A stretch of 47,986 nt of DNA from Candidatus Muiribacterium halophilum. GTDB taxonomy: Bacteria > Muiribacteriota > Muiribacteriia > Muiribacteriales > Muiribacteriaceae. This document shows positions 17,726-25,951 of the stretch, in pieces (positions within the stretch are counted from its first letter, which is position 1; each line of letters starts with the position of its first letter). Position numbers and translations under genes: made by a program. The notes under the pieces were generated by a model. That model made no database searches. It was not told the DNA's origin and saw nothing but the letters and a program-made list of their open reading frames with translations. Location of the stretch: assembly GCA_023228995.1 (NCBI GenBank), contig JALOAD010000026.1:1-47986 (forward strand). The letters are read 5' to 3'.

Positions 17726-17747
17726 ATTGTTAAGATTAACAATTTTA
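17726..17747 (-). promoter_or_regulatory. Promoter and 18-bp perfect palindrome at the start of the envelope operon
   Basis: An extended -10 (TGCTAAAAT, core 17742-17747 on the minus strand) lies next to the perfect palindrome ATTGTTAAGATTAACAAT-like element at 17726-17743 (arms ATTGTTAA and TTAACAAT, spacer GA). The expected transcription start falls inside the palindrome, the classic place for a repressor. The AT-rich box of the TACTAAAA family lies farther upstream at about 17765-17800. Confidence 0.55.
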
Positions 17748-17827
17748 GCACTTTAAAACTTAAAAAAAATAAAATAATGTATATATTTTAATAAAAATAC
17801 TATATTTTTTAAAAAAATATGAGAAAT

Positions 17828-17852
17828 TCATCTCTCAAATGAAGAGAGATGA
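17828..17852 (-). terminator. Hairpin after the 320-aa gene, likely terminator
   Basis: Perfect 9-bp arms TCATCTCTC (17828-17836) and GAGAGATGA (17844-17852) with a seven-base loop, starting six bases after the stop of the 320-aa gene. On the minus strand an AT-rich stretch with a T7 run follows about ten bases later, so the T tract is not perfectly placed. Confidence 0.55.
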
Positions 17853-17858
17853 TAAAAG

Positions 17859-18821
17859 TTATTTTTGTTTTCTAACTTTTGTATTTGCAGTTTCAGGAGT
17901 TTGTTCTTGTGCCGGAACATTTGACGCTTGATTTTCTTTGTATTCTTTTCTAGCGATTTCTGCTTTTTCTTGTGCTTTGTCTGCAATTTGTGTCATGAGT
18001 TTTGTATCTCCAAGATTTTGCAAATTTTCTGCTAATGCTTTTTTAGCTTCGAAAGATTTAAAATTTACAAAATTTTTATCATTCTCTTTTGTAAATCCAA
18101 GTTCTGTCAATACTTTACTGGCTACCAAAGACGCACTTAAATGATTATGAAGTCCGATATCTATTGCTCTATTATCTTCGCTTGGATAATCTTTTTGCAA
18201 ATTGTCTTGTATTTTTTTGATCTTATCTTGCAAGAGTTGTGTATTGGTATATTCGTTGTAAATTAAAATCGCACTTCCATATTTTAAAAGTGTAGATTCA
18301 TTTGGATTTTTTTGATACTCTTTTTTAGATTGATCCATAACATCATGCTCAATCACTTTATTTGCTAACTGCCCATAAAGTTTTCTAACATTTTGTTCTC
18401 TGCCATCGACCAACCATTCATTGCTTTTTTCATTCCAAACTCCATCAAGTTTGTTTTTAATAAAGCCTTTGATTTTATAGGTATCTTCACCGCTTATGCT
18501 TATCATGTGCGGTTGTTCTTTTAATCTGCCAACTTCTAGTTTTCTTTCTTCTTTTTGTTCCATAATTAATTCCTTTATTTTTTCTTGCTCATTATGAGAT
18601 TTGATTATCTGTCTAGCACTTTCCATAGACACATTTTGATTTTTTAGTTCAGATGGTGAAATGATTTTTTTATCAATCATTTCAAAGAGTCTGACCATAT
18701 ATGTCTTTGAAATTGCACCTAGTTGTTTTTGTTCTATCACTTCAGATAGTTGTGATCCTTTTTCATATTCAGCTAAGAGTTCAAAAAAAGTATCATTAAA
18801 ACTTTTCTTTTTTTGCATCAT
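17859..18821 (-). CDS. Hypothetical cytoplasmic protein with basic C-terminal tail, 320 aa
   Basis: No known family recognised. The protein is soluble and charged, with a central segment (SGEDTYKIKGFIKNKLDGVW then EWLVDGR) that looks like a small alpha/beta domain and helical regions on both sides. It ends NTKVRKQK, almost the same as NTKIRKVR at the end of the protein at 38651. The longer frame begins at 18848, but AAGGA lies nine bases before the ATG at 18821, so I use 18821. It is a one-gene unit with a terminator after it and boxes of the TACTAAAA family before it. Confidence 0.6.
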   Translation of the reverse strand: MMQKKKSFNDTFFELLAEYEKGSQLSEVIEQKQLGAISKTYMVRLFEMIDKKIISPSELKNQNVSMESARQIIKSHNEQEKIKELIMEQKEERKLEVGRLKEQPHMISISGEDTYKIKGFIKNKLDGVWNEKSNEWLVDGREQNVRKLYGQLANKVIEHDVMDQSKKEYQKNPNESTLLKYGSAILIYNEYTNTQLLQDKIKKIQDNLQKDYPSEDNRAIDIGLHNHLSASLVASKVLTELGFTKENDKNFVNFKSFEAKKALAENLQNLGDTKLMTQIADKAQEKAEIARKEYKENQASNVPAQEQTPETANTKVRKQK

Positions 18822-18854
18822 AAAATTGAATCCTTTTAATTGTATCATATTTTT

Positions 18855-18909
18855 TACTAAAATAATATATATTTTTTACTAAATAAGTAGAAAATTATTT
18901 AATATTATA
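18855..18909 (-). promoter_or_regulatory. Promoter and double TACTAAA box before the 320-aa gene
   Basis: A TATAAT -10 candidate lies at 18904-18909 on the minus strand. The leader then contains two boxes, TACTAAAA at 18855-18862 and TACTAAAT at 18877-18884, 22 bp (two helical turns) apart around an AT core. A second possible -10 (TGATACAAT) overlaps the ribosome site and is less likely. Confidence 0.45.
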
Positions 18910-18947
18910 CAATAATAATACGAAATACGGAATTTTTGTAAAAATAT

Positions 18948-18971
18948 CTATTGTATATTTCCTTGCAATAG
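18948..18971 (-). terminator. Weak hairpin after the toxin gene
   Basis: Six-bp arms CTATTG (18948-18953) and CAATAG (18966-18971) with a 12-base loop, followed on the minus strand by ATATTTTT. It starts 18 bases after the toxin stop. Stem is short, so low confidence. Confidence 0.3.
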
Positions 18972-18988
18972 GTATATTGTTTTACATA

Positions 18989-19717
18989 TTATCTTTTATA
19001 TTTTCTTGAAGATGAAGGTTTATTTAAATTTTTCTCAATTTGCTTTATAATGTAGTCTTTTATTTCTTGGTAGTTTGTTGGAATAGTTTTTGTTGCATTT
19101 ATTATTGGTTCTCCATGAGTATCTACAATATCTTCTGCTCTAGATTTAATAAGACTTATTATGTCTTTATCTTGATAGGTTATTCTATAATTTTTAATTG
19201 TATCTATAATATCACCACCCTTAAAATAATCATTTTGTATAAGATAACAAATATCATATAAATCTCTTAGTTTATTTCTATCTATTAGAAGTAATGATTT
19301 TAATTTAAATATACTTTCCACAGATGCTATGTCAATGTTATTGAATTTTGTTCCATTGTCTTTTTTTAAAATTTCATTTTCATATATATTTGAACCTACA
19401 TTGGTTACAAAATCTACTTTAACTGAATTTATAATAAACCTTCTATGATACTCGTAAACATTTCCCCCATCATTTATAAATTCATCTACTGTACTCTTAT
19501 TAAATTCTATCTCTTGAGCAAAATATTTATTCAAAAAGTCAAGATTTGGCAATTTTGGATTGTTATAAAAACATATATCTAAATCAAAACTTTCCCTATG
19601 ATTTAAATGATAAGCTAATGCTGTCCCTCCAATCAATTTTGCTTTATTTGTAATAAACATATCTTCTTGTGACAATGTTCTTAAAAGCTCTAGTGTTTCA
19701 TTGTTTATTGTTTTCAT
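18989..19717 (-). CDS. AbiEii-type nucleotidyltransferase toxin
   Basis: 242 aa. Nucleotidyltransferase signature GGTALAYHL (30-38) followed by DLDICF (45-50), the G-[G]-T.LA...H..R.S.DLD pattern of AbiEii/AbiGii toxins. A later FKLKSLL..DRNKLRDLYDIC segment (about 136-156) is also typical (K..l..R...RD..D...L). Toxins of this family modify tRNA by adding nucleotides (shown for MenT and related enzymes), blocking translation; they give phage defence and plasmid stability. The ATG lies inside the 3' end of the partner gene (20-base overlap), the usual layout for antitoxin-first pairs. The C-terminus is basic (SSRKYKR). Confidence 0.85.
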   Translation of the reverse strand: MKTINNETLELLRTLSQEDMFITNKAKLIGGTALAYHLNHRESFDLDICFYNNPKLPNLDFLNKYFAQEIEFNKSTVDEFINDGGNVYEYHRRFIINSVKVDFVTNVGSNIYENEILKKDNGTKFNNIDIASVESIFKLKSLLLIDRNKLRDLYDICYLIQNDYFKGGDIIDTIKNYRITYQDKDIISLIKSRAEDIVDTHGEPIINATKTIPTNYQEIKDYIIKQIEKNLNKPSSSRKYKR

Positions 19718-19958
19718 TTAAAGTCTTTGTTAGGTTATTATAAAAATGTTCCGATAATCTATCTCTATATTTATTCAAACTATCTATTATTTTTTGCTTA
19801 CCAAAATAGTCTATGAATTTATCGAGAATGCGATTATTATAGCCATTTGTAAGTCCGACTATAATCAAAATATCATCTTCTGTTTTTACATCCAAACTTG
19901 TTCTACAAAAACAAGCTCTTGGTATTCCAAAATCAATCAGATCTTGTATCTTTGTCAT
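19698..19958 (-). CDS. Putative small antitoxin partner of the AbiEii-like toxin, 86 aa
   Basis: Small protein directly upstream of, and overlapping, the toxin gene. It has a central hydrophobic strand (DILIIVGLTNG) and a helical C-terminal half (FIDYFGKQKIIDSLNKYRDRLSEHF). Known AbiEi antitoxins are about 200 aa with an N-terminal winged helix and a longer C-terminal domain. This protein is much shorter, with no obvious helix-turn-helix. It is called the antitoxin from position only. AAGGAG lies five bases before the ATG, and a perfect palindrome marks its promoter. Confidence 0.65.
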   Translation of the reverse strand: MTKIQDLIDFGIPRACFCRTSLDVKTEDDILIIVGLTNGYNNRILDKFIDYFGKQKIIDSLNKYRDRLSEHFYNNLTKTLNENNKQ

Positions 19959-19979
19959 CTGCTCTCCTTTTTATTTATT

Positions 19980-19998
19980 ATACTAAATTTTTTAGTAT
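19980..19998 (-). promoter_or_regulatory. Perfect palindrome over the toxin-antitoxin promoter
   Basis: ATACTAAA (19980-19987) and TTTAGTAT (19991-19998) are perfect arms with a TTT spacer. On the minus strand the element merges with a TATAAT -10 (reading TAGTATAATAA). The half site TACTAAA is the same as in the plasmid-wide boxes. Likely operator for autorepression or for a plasmid-wide regulator. Confidence 0.6.
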
Positions 19999-20025
19999 TT
20001 ATTTAAAAACAAAAAATCTCTTGAC

Positions 20026-21075
20026 TTAGTAATTTTCATTCCAAAGAAGTTTGTAATTTTTCAAAAATTCTTGATAAAAATAATAATTAGATTTGTGTTT
20101 ATAATTTTTAGCAAGCGTAGTATAATCATATTGCGGATATGAACCGGTAGAGCTGTCTTTATCTGCTGTATATACTGTTTTCATACCATAGTAATTGTTT
20201 ACTTCATCATTAACCTCAATGCTTTTTTCTTCAGGTAGCATTATATTTTTATCATTATAATCAATATAAATATTATCAAAAACGGCTTGAATACTATTTG
20301 CTTTCATGTTATCAGTTTGTGCATACGCGTACATATAAGATTTTAGATCTTCTATCAAATTTACATATTGTTGCTTGATGCCAAAATCATTTGCAATATT
20401 ATTTGAACCGCTATTAGTAAATAAAGCAATCCCCCCTCTTACGCTAGTGTTATTATTAAATCGATCAGCTAATTTTTTAAACAATTGCTTGTTGCCTTGC
20501 TCAATATCAAGAATTACATATCTAGCATCAGAAGGTAAATTATATATTTTATATTGGATATTATTAGAATTTAGATAATTTATTATTTGATTATTTTTCC
20601 CTTTTGAAATAACTTTGATTAGGTTCGGATTGTTTTTAGATAATGTATATGACAAAGCATATAACATTTTTTGAGTAATTTGCGCTTGCGCGAACTGTTT
20701 GCCTTTTGGCAAAGGTATTGAAGAAATATTGACTTTAGAAAATGTTACTGTATTATTTGAAATAACTGTTTTATTGGGTACGGTCTTAGATAAATATTTA
20801 ATCTGACTAACCATAGCTTGATCTATGCAAATTGGATTACCATTACATTTAATAAGACTGTTATTTATCCAAGCTTTTTGATTTGCTTTTATTGCAGTTG
20901 GATTACCGCTATAATTCATAGCATATCTATAGGCATTGAGTAGTGCTATATCCATTTTGTCAAGATGAGGATTCGAACATATAGCTTTTTCTGTTGGTGT
21001 ACTGGCTTTATTGCAATCAAACGATGCACTCATAGCAAAGCTTATAAATAATGTTGCAACTGTTAAAAATTTCAT
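20026..21075 (-). CDS. Exported protein with N-terminal LprI (lysozyme-inhibitor-like) domain
   Basis: 349 aa with a signal peptide (FLTVATLFISFAMSA). Residues about 19-95 follow the LprI pattern: FDCNKASTPTEKAICSNPHL, then D..L...Y, Q..W...., and further cysteines KCNGNPICI. LprI-family domains are periplasmic; some inhibit lysozyme. After a linker comes an alpha/beta domain with long helices that I cannot name. In a transfer operon that also has two lytic transglycosylases and an amidase, a lysozyme-inhibitor-like domain could restrain cell-wall cutting (inference). It is the last gene of the operon beginning at 21774. Confidence 0.6.
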   Translation of the reverse strand: MKFLTVATLFISFAMSASFDCNKASTPTEKAICSNPHLDKMDIALLNAYRYAMNYSGNPTAIKANQKAWINNSLIKCNGNPICIDQAMVSQIKYLSKTVPNKTVISNNTVTFSKVNISSIPLPKGKQFAQAQITQKMLYALSYTLSKNNPNLIKVISKGKNNQIINYLNSNNIQYKIYNLPSDARYVILDIEQGNKQLFKKLADRFNNNTSVRGGIALFTNSGSNNIANDFGIKQQYVNLIEDLKSYMYAYAQTDNMKANSIQAVFDNIYIDYNDKNIMLPEEKSIEVNDEVNNYYGMKTVYTADKDSSTGSYPQYDYTTLAKNYKHKSNYYFYQEFLKNYKLLWNENY

Positions 21076-21076
21076 A

Positions 21077-21517
21077 CTATTTCCTTTTTATTTTAGTTGT
21101 TTTGATTTGTTGTATTTCTTCTGCTTTTTGCTGTTTAGATTCTCCACAACTACACAATAAATTTCTTTCATCTCCTATGAAATAAGTTGTTACACTATAA
21201 TCATTATTTTCTATACTTTCAAAAGAATTTTCATCATATTCCATTTGAATAGAGATGTTTCCTTCTTCATCAGTCTTGTATCTTGCTATCCAATATTCTC
21301 TATGCTCTCCATATGTATTTCCTACCCAATATGCAAGTTTACTTATATCGTTATTATCAAACCAAGTCGGCATTTCATAAAGGCGAGTAGTCACATCGCC
21401 ATCATTTATTGATATTAATTTCCCACTTTCACTTTTATTTTTAGACGATTCGGTTTTATTAAATTGTCCATTCTTAAATTTATCAATGTAATAAATCCCA
21501 AGATCAAAATCTTTCAT
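21077..21517 (-). CDS. Hypothetical cytoplasmic protein, 146 aa
   Basis: Soluble protein with a domain containing aromatic residues (MPTWFDNNDISKLAYWVG, EHREYWIARYK) and a pair of cysteines (LLCSCGES) in the C-terminal part, then a basic tail KTTKIKRK. The last codons overlap the ribosome site of the next gene, which may explain part of the basic tail. AAAGGG lies five bases before the ATG. Family not recognised; operon position links it to the envelope genes around it. Confidence 0.5.
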   Translation of the reverse strand: MKDFDLGIYYIDKFKNGQFNKTESSKNKSESGKLISINDGDVTTRLYEMPTWFDNNDISKLAYWVGNTYGEHREYWIARYKTDEEGNISIQMEYDENSFESIENNDYSVTTYFIGDERNLLCSCGESKQQKAEEIQQIKTTKIKRK

Positions 21518-21537
21518 AATTGCCCTTTCGTTTATTG

Positions 21538-21774
21538 TTATTTTTTATAGCCGTTATGTTCTCTCATTGCCATAAGATTTTTATAAAAGATATCAGGATT
21601 AGCTTCAGTACCCAAATTGGATAATAATTTTTTCGCTTCATCATCAGTTACATCTTTGATATTATATATATCTTTCAATCTCTTTTTAATAATTGCAATC
21701 CCTCCTTTTTTAGCTAATTTAAAACTAATTACCACAAAAGCTATAACAAAAATTAATACTAAAAAACCATTCAT
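21538..21774 (-). CDS. Small membrane protein, 78 aa
   Basis: One N-terminal membrane helix (FLVLIFVIAFVVISFKLA), then a basic then acidic soluble tail with helical pattern (DDEAKKLLSNLG). The helix might also act as an uncleaved signal anchor. First gene after the operator at 21807-21848, and upstream of two genes of unknown function and the LprI-domain gene. Strong AAAAGGA before the ATG. Function unknown. Confidence 0.55.
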   Translation of the reverse strand: MNGFLVLIFVIAFVVISFKLAKKGGIAIIKKRLKDIYNIKDVTDDEAKKLLSNLGTEANPDIFYKNLMAMREHNGYKK

Positions 21775-21806
21775 TTCAAATCCTTTTTATATAAAATATT
21801 TAATAT

Positions 21807-21848
21807 ATTTTAACATGATATATCTTAAATATATATAAAAGATATATC
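21807..21848 (-). promoter_or_regulatory. Promoter with paired GATATATC operator
   Basis: Extended -10 TGTTAAAAT (core 21807-21812, minus strand). Immediately upstream are two palindromic octamers GATATATC at 21817-21824 and 21841-21848, 24 bp apart, around TATATATTTAA. The arrangement closely resembles the operator before the ribbon-helix-helix-like gene (43945-43984). Confidence 0.5.
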
Positions 21849-21855
21849 AAATATA

Positions 21856-24294
21856 TTAAATTGGTTTAGAATATTTAGACATATCCCCTGCAACTTGACT
21901 ACCAATTCCTTCTTGGACATCAATTCCTCTTTCTTTGAAGCCAAAAAGTGACATAAACATATCTTGTCCATTAAAAATAATATAAAATGTTGCTATAACC
22001 GCAAAAATGGAAGTAAGCATATTCAATACTGCTCCTAAAACGCCGACATACAATGAGTTCATATCATCAATACCATTACTAACATCATTCAAAGTAAGCC
22101 ACATAAATAATCCATCTACTTCTTTTTCAACATTGAAAATTGCATCAAACATATGAAACATTGGTTGTATCATTGTTGAATTTATACCGTCAAAAATATT
22201 TATCACTAACATTGATACAACAATTGTAATTACAAATATCACCGGCTTTATAGCCAATGCAAAAAATCGCATTAATAAATTTACAATCACTTGTGGTTGA
22301 TTTGCCGTAAAGGCGTAAGCTACTAAAAAAGGAGTGATTAGATAAAATATCTCTACAGATATATAATAAAAAGATATTGTAAGCATAGACGCTACCATCA
22401 AAGCCATCAACGGTAAATATTTAACTATCGTTACCATAACTGAAATTGCAATAATTGTTGCTATCAATGCGGTTGCTGATTCACCGGCAAATTTGTATAA
22501 AGGAACTTTTGATACAAAAGGAATAGCTTCTATTATACTTTCTCCCATTGAATAAATTGAACCTCTAATTGCATCTGCCCCCGGCAACATAAGATAAACA
22601 GAATTATTAAGTATCCATTGAAACATACCTTTATCGTCATTACTATCAACGGCTTTACCATCAACTGTTTTATATTGTTGTGAATTGTCTTGGTTCATAT
22701 CATTTTTTAGTTCATTTGTATCACTTACGACTGTTTCACTGGCATCAAAAAATATTTTTGAGCCTGCTATTAAAGGAGCAGATAAAAATCCATTATCGGC
22801 GACATTTTTATAAACTGTTTCACTTGTAATTAAAACTCTTGATTTGAGTTGATTATCTTGCGAAGCTTTTTCAAAATTTTGTAATTTTAAGTCGGTATAG
22901 ATAATATCCTTTTCGAGAATATTCACTTTTCTCAATGAACTTGCACAAGCGTTCATTGTTGGAATATTTGTATAATTATTTCTATCATTTTTATAGCTGT
23001 CTTTCACATAAGAAAAATCATCTGTGATCCCAGTAGGAAATTCGTTTCCTGCACCCTGCTTATCACTTTCACTTTTAATTTTATCTGCATCATAATAAGT
23101 TCTGCAATTATTTACAATCCCTCTATATGCGTTTACTTGATTTTCTTTATTTGCTTTATCATATCGTATGCTTTTTATCTGCGTTTGGGAATACAATCCG
23201 ACATCTTTCATCACAAAAGTTACATAACTGTCTGCTAATTTTCTAGTCATACTATCTGCCCAGTCCACGCCTTGATATAAAAACCATCGAGAAAAATTAT
23301 TAAAATAGTTTTGGTCAATGTTTTTCTTGTCGTTTATGTTATATGTTGTTGATGAAAAATAGAATATAAATAAGACAACAACGCCCAAAAAACCTCTCTC
23401 ATAAAAATCTTCTTGTGAGTGTAGTTTTGAAAATTTTCTTGTAAGTTTATTTTGAAAAGCAAAAATTGAAGTAAAAGCCAAAGGAAGGATCAGGGCAAAA
23501 AAGTTTAGTTCTTGATAATCTTCATTTATTCCTGCGTAAAAATCCATAACCATAACCATTATATTGCCGATAAGATCTTTGCTTGATGATTCTGCAATAG
23601 AATTTTTAGCTTCAACCATTCTTCTCGCTTGCGTTTCAGTAGGATTTTCTACGAAAGCTTGTATTTGGTCAAAAAATGAATTCCAAATACCATCTTGCTT
23701 AAGTATTTCGCCGTTGATATTTGGATAGATGGTAAAACCATTATTTAATGTGATTTCATTCGCTTCAATTGATTGTTTTATGTTTATAATCTCACCGTCA
23801 ATTGTCAGCCCTGCAAGTAAATACTTTGAAGCAGTAAGATATTGTTCTCCGCTTGGATTACTATAATCACCTAGCCATTTGTCTTTTATTTTTTGTAGAT
23901 CCGGACTATTTTTGAGTTCACTGTCAAGATTTTGAAATTGCTCTTTAACTGATTGATCAATAGCATTTTTATTTGGCGGTATTGAATATCTAAGCTTTGT
24001 TTGTGGATTGGTATTAACTACTTGATCCAATGGCTTTGTAATATCAATTATGCCGGTCTGTGAGTCTATCTTATATACATTACAAGTCGTTGTGCCTTGC
24101 TCATAGTTGATTATATCTATTCTTGTTACATAACCCTCTTTGACTTTAGGACATTCCATAGTGTAATTTCCTGCATTATAGGTCGGTTGAGTATCTGCTT
24201 TATACTCTATTATGTTTGGATCTGTACTGCTTGCTCCAAAAGCAATATTTATGCCTATTGATACAAAAATTAAAAATTTATTGATTATTTTCAT
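21856..24294 (-). CDS. Polytopic VirB6/DotA-like conjugation protein
   Basis: 812 aa with a signal peptide (FLIFVSIGINIAFGASS), a first soluble part of about 235 residues with two cysteines (MECPKV, TTCNVY), two membrane segments (about 258-277 and 298-315), a second large periplasmic loop with paired cysteines, and a C-terminal membrane bundle of five or more helices (about 610-770). It ends in a soluble tail (KERGIDVQEGIGSQVAGDMS). Signal peptide plus large periplasmic regions plus C-terminal bundle is the plan of DotA/TraY and resembles VirB6/TraG N-terminal regions. These form the inner-membrane channel of type IV secretion. Overlaps the 218-aa gene by 17 bases. Confidence 0.6.
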   Translation of the reverse strand: MKIINKFLIFVSIGINIAFGASSTDPNIIEYKADTQPTYNAGNYTMECPKVKEGYVTRIDIINYEQGTTTCNVYKIDSQTGIIDITKPLDQVVNTNPQTKLRYSIPPNKNAIDQSVKEQFQNLDSELKNSPDLQKIKDKWLGDYSNPSGEQYLTASKYLLAGLTIDGEIINIKQSIEANEITLNNGFTIYPNINGEILKQDGIWNSFFDQIQAFVENPTETQARRMVEAKNSIAESSSKDLIGNIMVMVMDFYAGINEDYQELNFFALILPLAFTSIFAFQNKLTRKFSKLHSQEDFYERGFLGVVVLFIFYFSSTTYNINDKKNIDQNYFNNFSRWFLYQGVDWADSMTRKLADSYVTFVMKDVGLYSQTQIKSIRYDKANKENQVNAYRGIVNNCRTYYDADKIKSESDKQGAGNEFPTGITDDFSYVKDSYKNDRNNYTNIPTMNACASSLRKVNILEKDIIYTDLKLQNFEKASQDNQLKSRVLITSETVYKNVADNGFLSAPLIAGSKIFFDASETVVSDTNELKNDMNQDNSQQYKTVDGKAVDSNDDKGMFQWILNNSVYLMLPGADAIRGSIYSMGESIIEAIPFVSKVPLYKFAGESATALIATIIAISVMVTIVKYLPLMALMVASMLTISFYYISVEIFYLITPFLVAYAFTANQPQVIVNLLMRFFALAIKPVIFVITIVVSMLVINIFDGINSTMIQPMFHMFDAIFNVEKEVDGLFMWLTLNDVSNGIDDMNSLYVGVLGAVLNMLTSIFAVIATFYIIFNGQDMFMSLFGFKERGIDVQEGIGSQVAGDMSKYSKPI

Positions 24295-24934
24295 CGTTTA
24301 ATTCCTCGATATAATTTGGTAATATATAAAAATAGTGTCCGCCAATATTGTAATTGAATGATATGTTAAATCCCATATTCCTATTCAATAAGTGTTTTTG
24401 TGTAAATGGTATTCGTAAAGCTTTTTTATTAGCTTTTTTAGAAACATCAACTTTGCCTTTGTTTTTGATATCAATTAATTTATAATATTTTCCTATATTT
24501 TTTTTCTTGTAATCATAATAGATATAGCCTGCTAGGTAAAACAACATGAAGTATTGCATTGTAGAATTTAATACTCTTGCATTTACCAATCCTGCCAAAA
24601 AGAAAACAATAATTGCTATAAAAATAAAAACACCATAGATATTAAAATATTCTTTCTTTTTTTTCCAAACAAGTAAAAAGCCGGCAAGGACAAATAATGC
24701 AATTAAAATTGCAAATAGATCTTGTATTGAAGATGGAAGTCTTATTGCAAAAAACAATACAAACAAAAAGAGATATTTAATTAAAAATATTTCTTTTGTA
24801 TCAACTTTTGCATAATAAGATTTTTTATTGCCAATCACATAACTTTCATCTTGGTTTATATCAACATTTGTTTTATAATTTAGCCATAGAAAAAATGGAT
24901 ATTTATTTACTTCTATTGTCTTTTTTTCAATCAT
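24278..24934 (-). CDS. Inner-membrane protein with four helices, 218 aa
   Basis: Soluble N-terminus of about 48 residues, four membrane segments (about 48-64, 70-90, 97-116 and 122-140) and a basic cytoplasmic tail of about 70 residues with many lysines. No family recognised. Its end overlaps the 812-aa gene, so it probably works with that channel protein. Ribosome site AAAAGGA seven bases before the ATG. Confidence 0.5.
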   Translation of the reverse strand: MIEKKTIEVNKYPFFLWLNYKTNVDINQDESYVIGNKKSYYAKVDTKEIFLIKYLFLFVLFFAIRLPSSIQDLFAILIALFVLAGFLLVWKKKKEYFNIYGVFIFIAIIVFFLAGLVNARVLNSTMQYFMLFYLAGYIYYDYKKKNIGKYYKLIDIKNKGKVDVSKKANKKALRIPFTQKHLLNRNMGFNISFNYNIGGHYFYILPNYIEELNDENNQ

Positions 24935-24953
24935 TTTTATATCCTTTTATATT

Positions 24954-24992
24954 TTATGGTAATAAATCTAACTCTAATTCTTCGAGTGTCAT
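24954..24992 (-). CDS. Candidate 12-aa small ORF or leader peptide
   Basis: The gap between the transglycosylase and the 218-aa gene contains ATG at 24992 with AAGGA seven bases upstream, followed by MTLEELELDLLP and a stop at 24954-24956. The ribosome site and the compact fit between two genes (20 bases to the next ATG) suggest real translation, perhaps for coupling. Too short for homology, so confidence is limited. Confidence 0.35.
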   Translation of the reverse strand: MTLEELELDLLP

Positions 24993-25009
24993 CGTATTTT
25001 CCTTTATAT

Positions 25010-25951
25010 TTATGGTAGCCAAGGCTTGAATGGATTTGAATGTTTATACGCATCATTTGTATAAACTGCCTTGTTGTAATTTTGATCTGATTTTTTTTCT
25101 TCTGCTTCTACTGTATCATTTGCATTTGTAGGTACTGGAATAGGTATATTTTTGATATCATCACCTCCTCCGCTATAAGGAACTGGGAGATTGCTAACTC
25201 CTTTATCAAGATAATTATAGTATCCCAAAACCAATTCACCATAACGAACGATCATACGATTATTAATTACACATCCTTTGGATAATCCATTATAAGCAGA
25301 TGCACCGATTTTAAATGCTTCTATATCAATCGGTGAAGTTGGATACCATCCATTAGGAGTATTTCTTTGTGTATAAGCATAGTTCATCATTTTTTTAACA
25401 TTTTCAGATTTTTTGTAATTTGTAATTTTGTGCATAAACCATGACATACCTAGAACTAAATGATGTGTTGGATTTTGTAAAGCGGAGTTATATGTAATTG
25501 TATTAGCCACACCCCTATAAGGTGAATGTTTTTTAAGCCAAACTATCTCTTGATTGATCTCTTTATAACTTAATTGCATATGCCCCTGCCCTCTTCCGTC
25601 ACCTGAACGCAAAGCAAGCCCTTTGTTACTCAATCCGGTTTCCTGATAAACAAACGCTTTAAAAAGCTTCCAACTTATTCCAGTTTCTTTTTGCGCCGTC
25701 ATGAATTGACCATCAAATTTATTTCTTTGCTTTAAAAAACTAAGAGAATTGCCTTTGTCAGAAGGCATATGACAAGTTGTTTTTCCCTTGTCACCCCACA
25801 CAAAACAGTTTCCTTCCGGTCTTTGTGTTTTTGTTTCAAATTTAACTGCTACTTGCGTAGATAAACTCCAAGGTATCCGACACTCTTTTATACCGTAGCT
25901 ATACGCTAAATTCACTAAAACCAAAAAGAAAAATAGTATTTTAAAATTCAT
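25010..25951 (-). CDS. Lytic transglycosylase-like protein (second of a tandem pair)
   Basis: 313 aa, signal peptide (ILFFFLVLVNLAYS). A cysteine-containing domain (CFVWGDKGKTTCHMPS) is followed by a lysozyme-like domain: KETGISWKLFKAFVYQETGL, with the probable catalytic Glu in YQETGL, then GRGQGHMQLS in place of the usual G..QLM. These enzymes cut peptidoglycan to let the transfer apparatus pass (VirB1 role). It is a paralog of the upstream protein at 25941, sharing the same N-terminal domain and both blocks. The C-terminal tail has prolines and is unique. The genes overlap by 11 bases. Confidence 0.7.
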   Translation of the reverse strand: MNFKILFFFLVLVNLAYSYGIKECRIPWSLSTQVAVKFETKTQRPEGNCFVWGDKGKTTCHMPSDKGNSLSFLKQRNKFDGQFMTAQKETGISWKLFKAFVYQETGLSNKGLALRSGDGRGQGHMQLSYKEINQEIVWLKKHSPYRGVANTITYNSALQNPTHHLVLGMSWFMHKITNYKKSENVKKMMNYAYTQRNTPNGWYPTSPIDIEAFKIGASAYNGLSKGCVINNRMIVRYGELVLGYYNYLDKGVSNLPVPYSGGGDDIKNIPIPVPTNANDTVEAEEKKSDQNYNKAVYTNDAYKHSNPFKPWLP

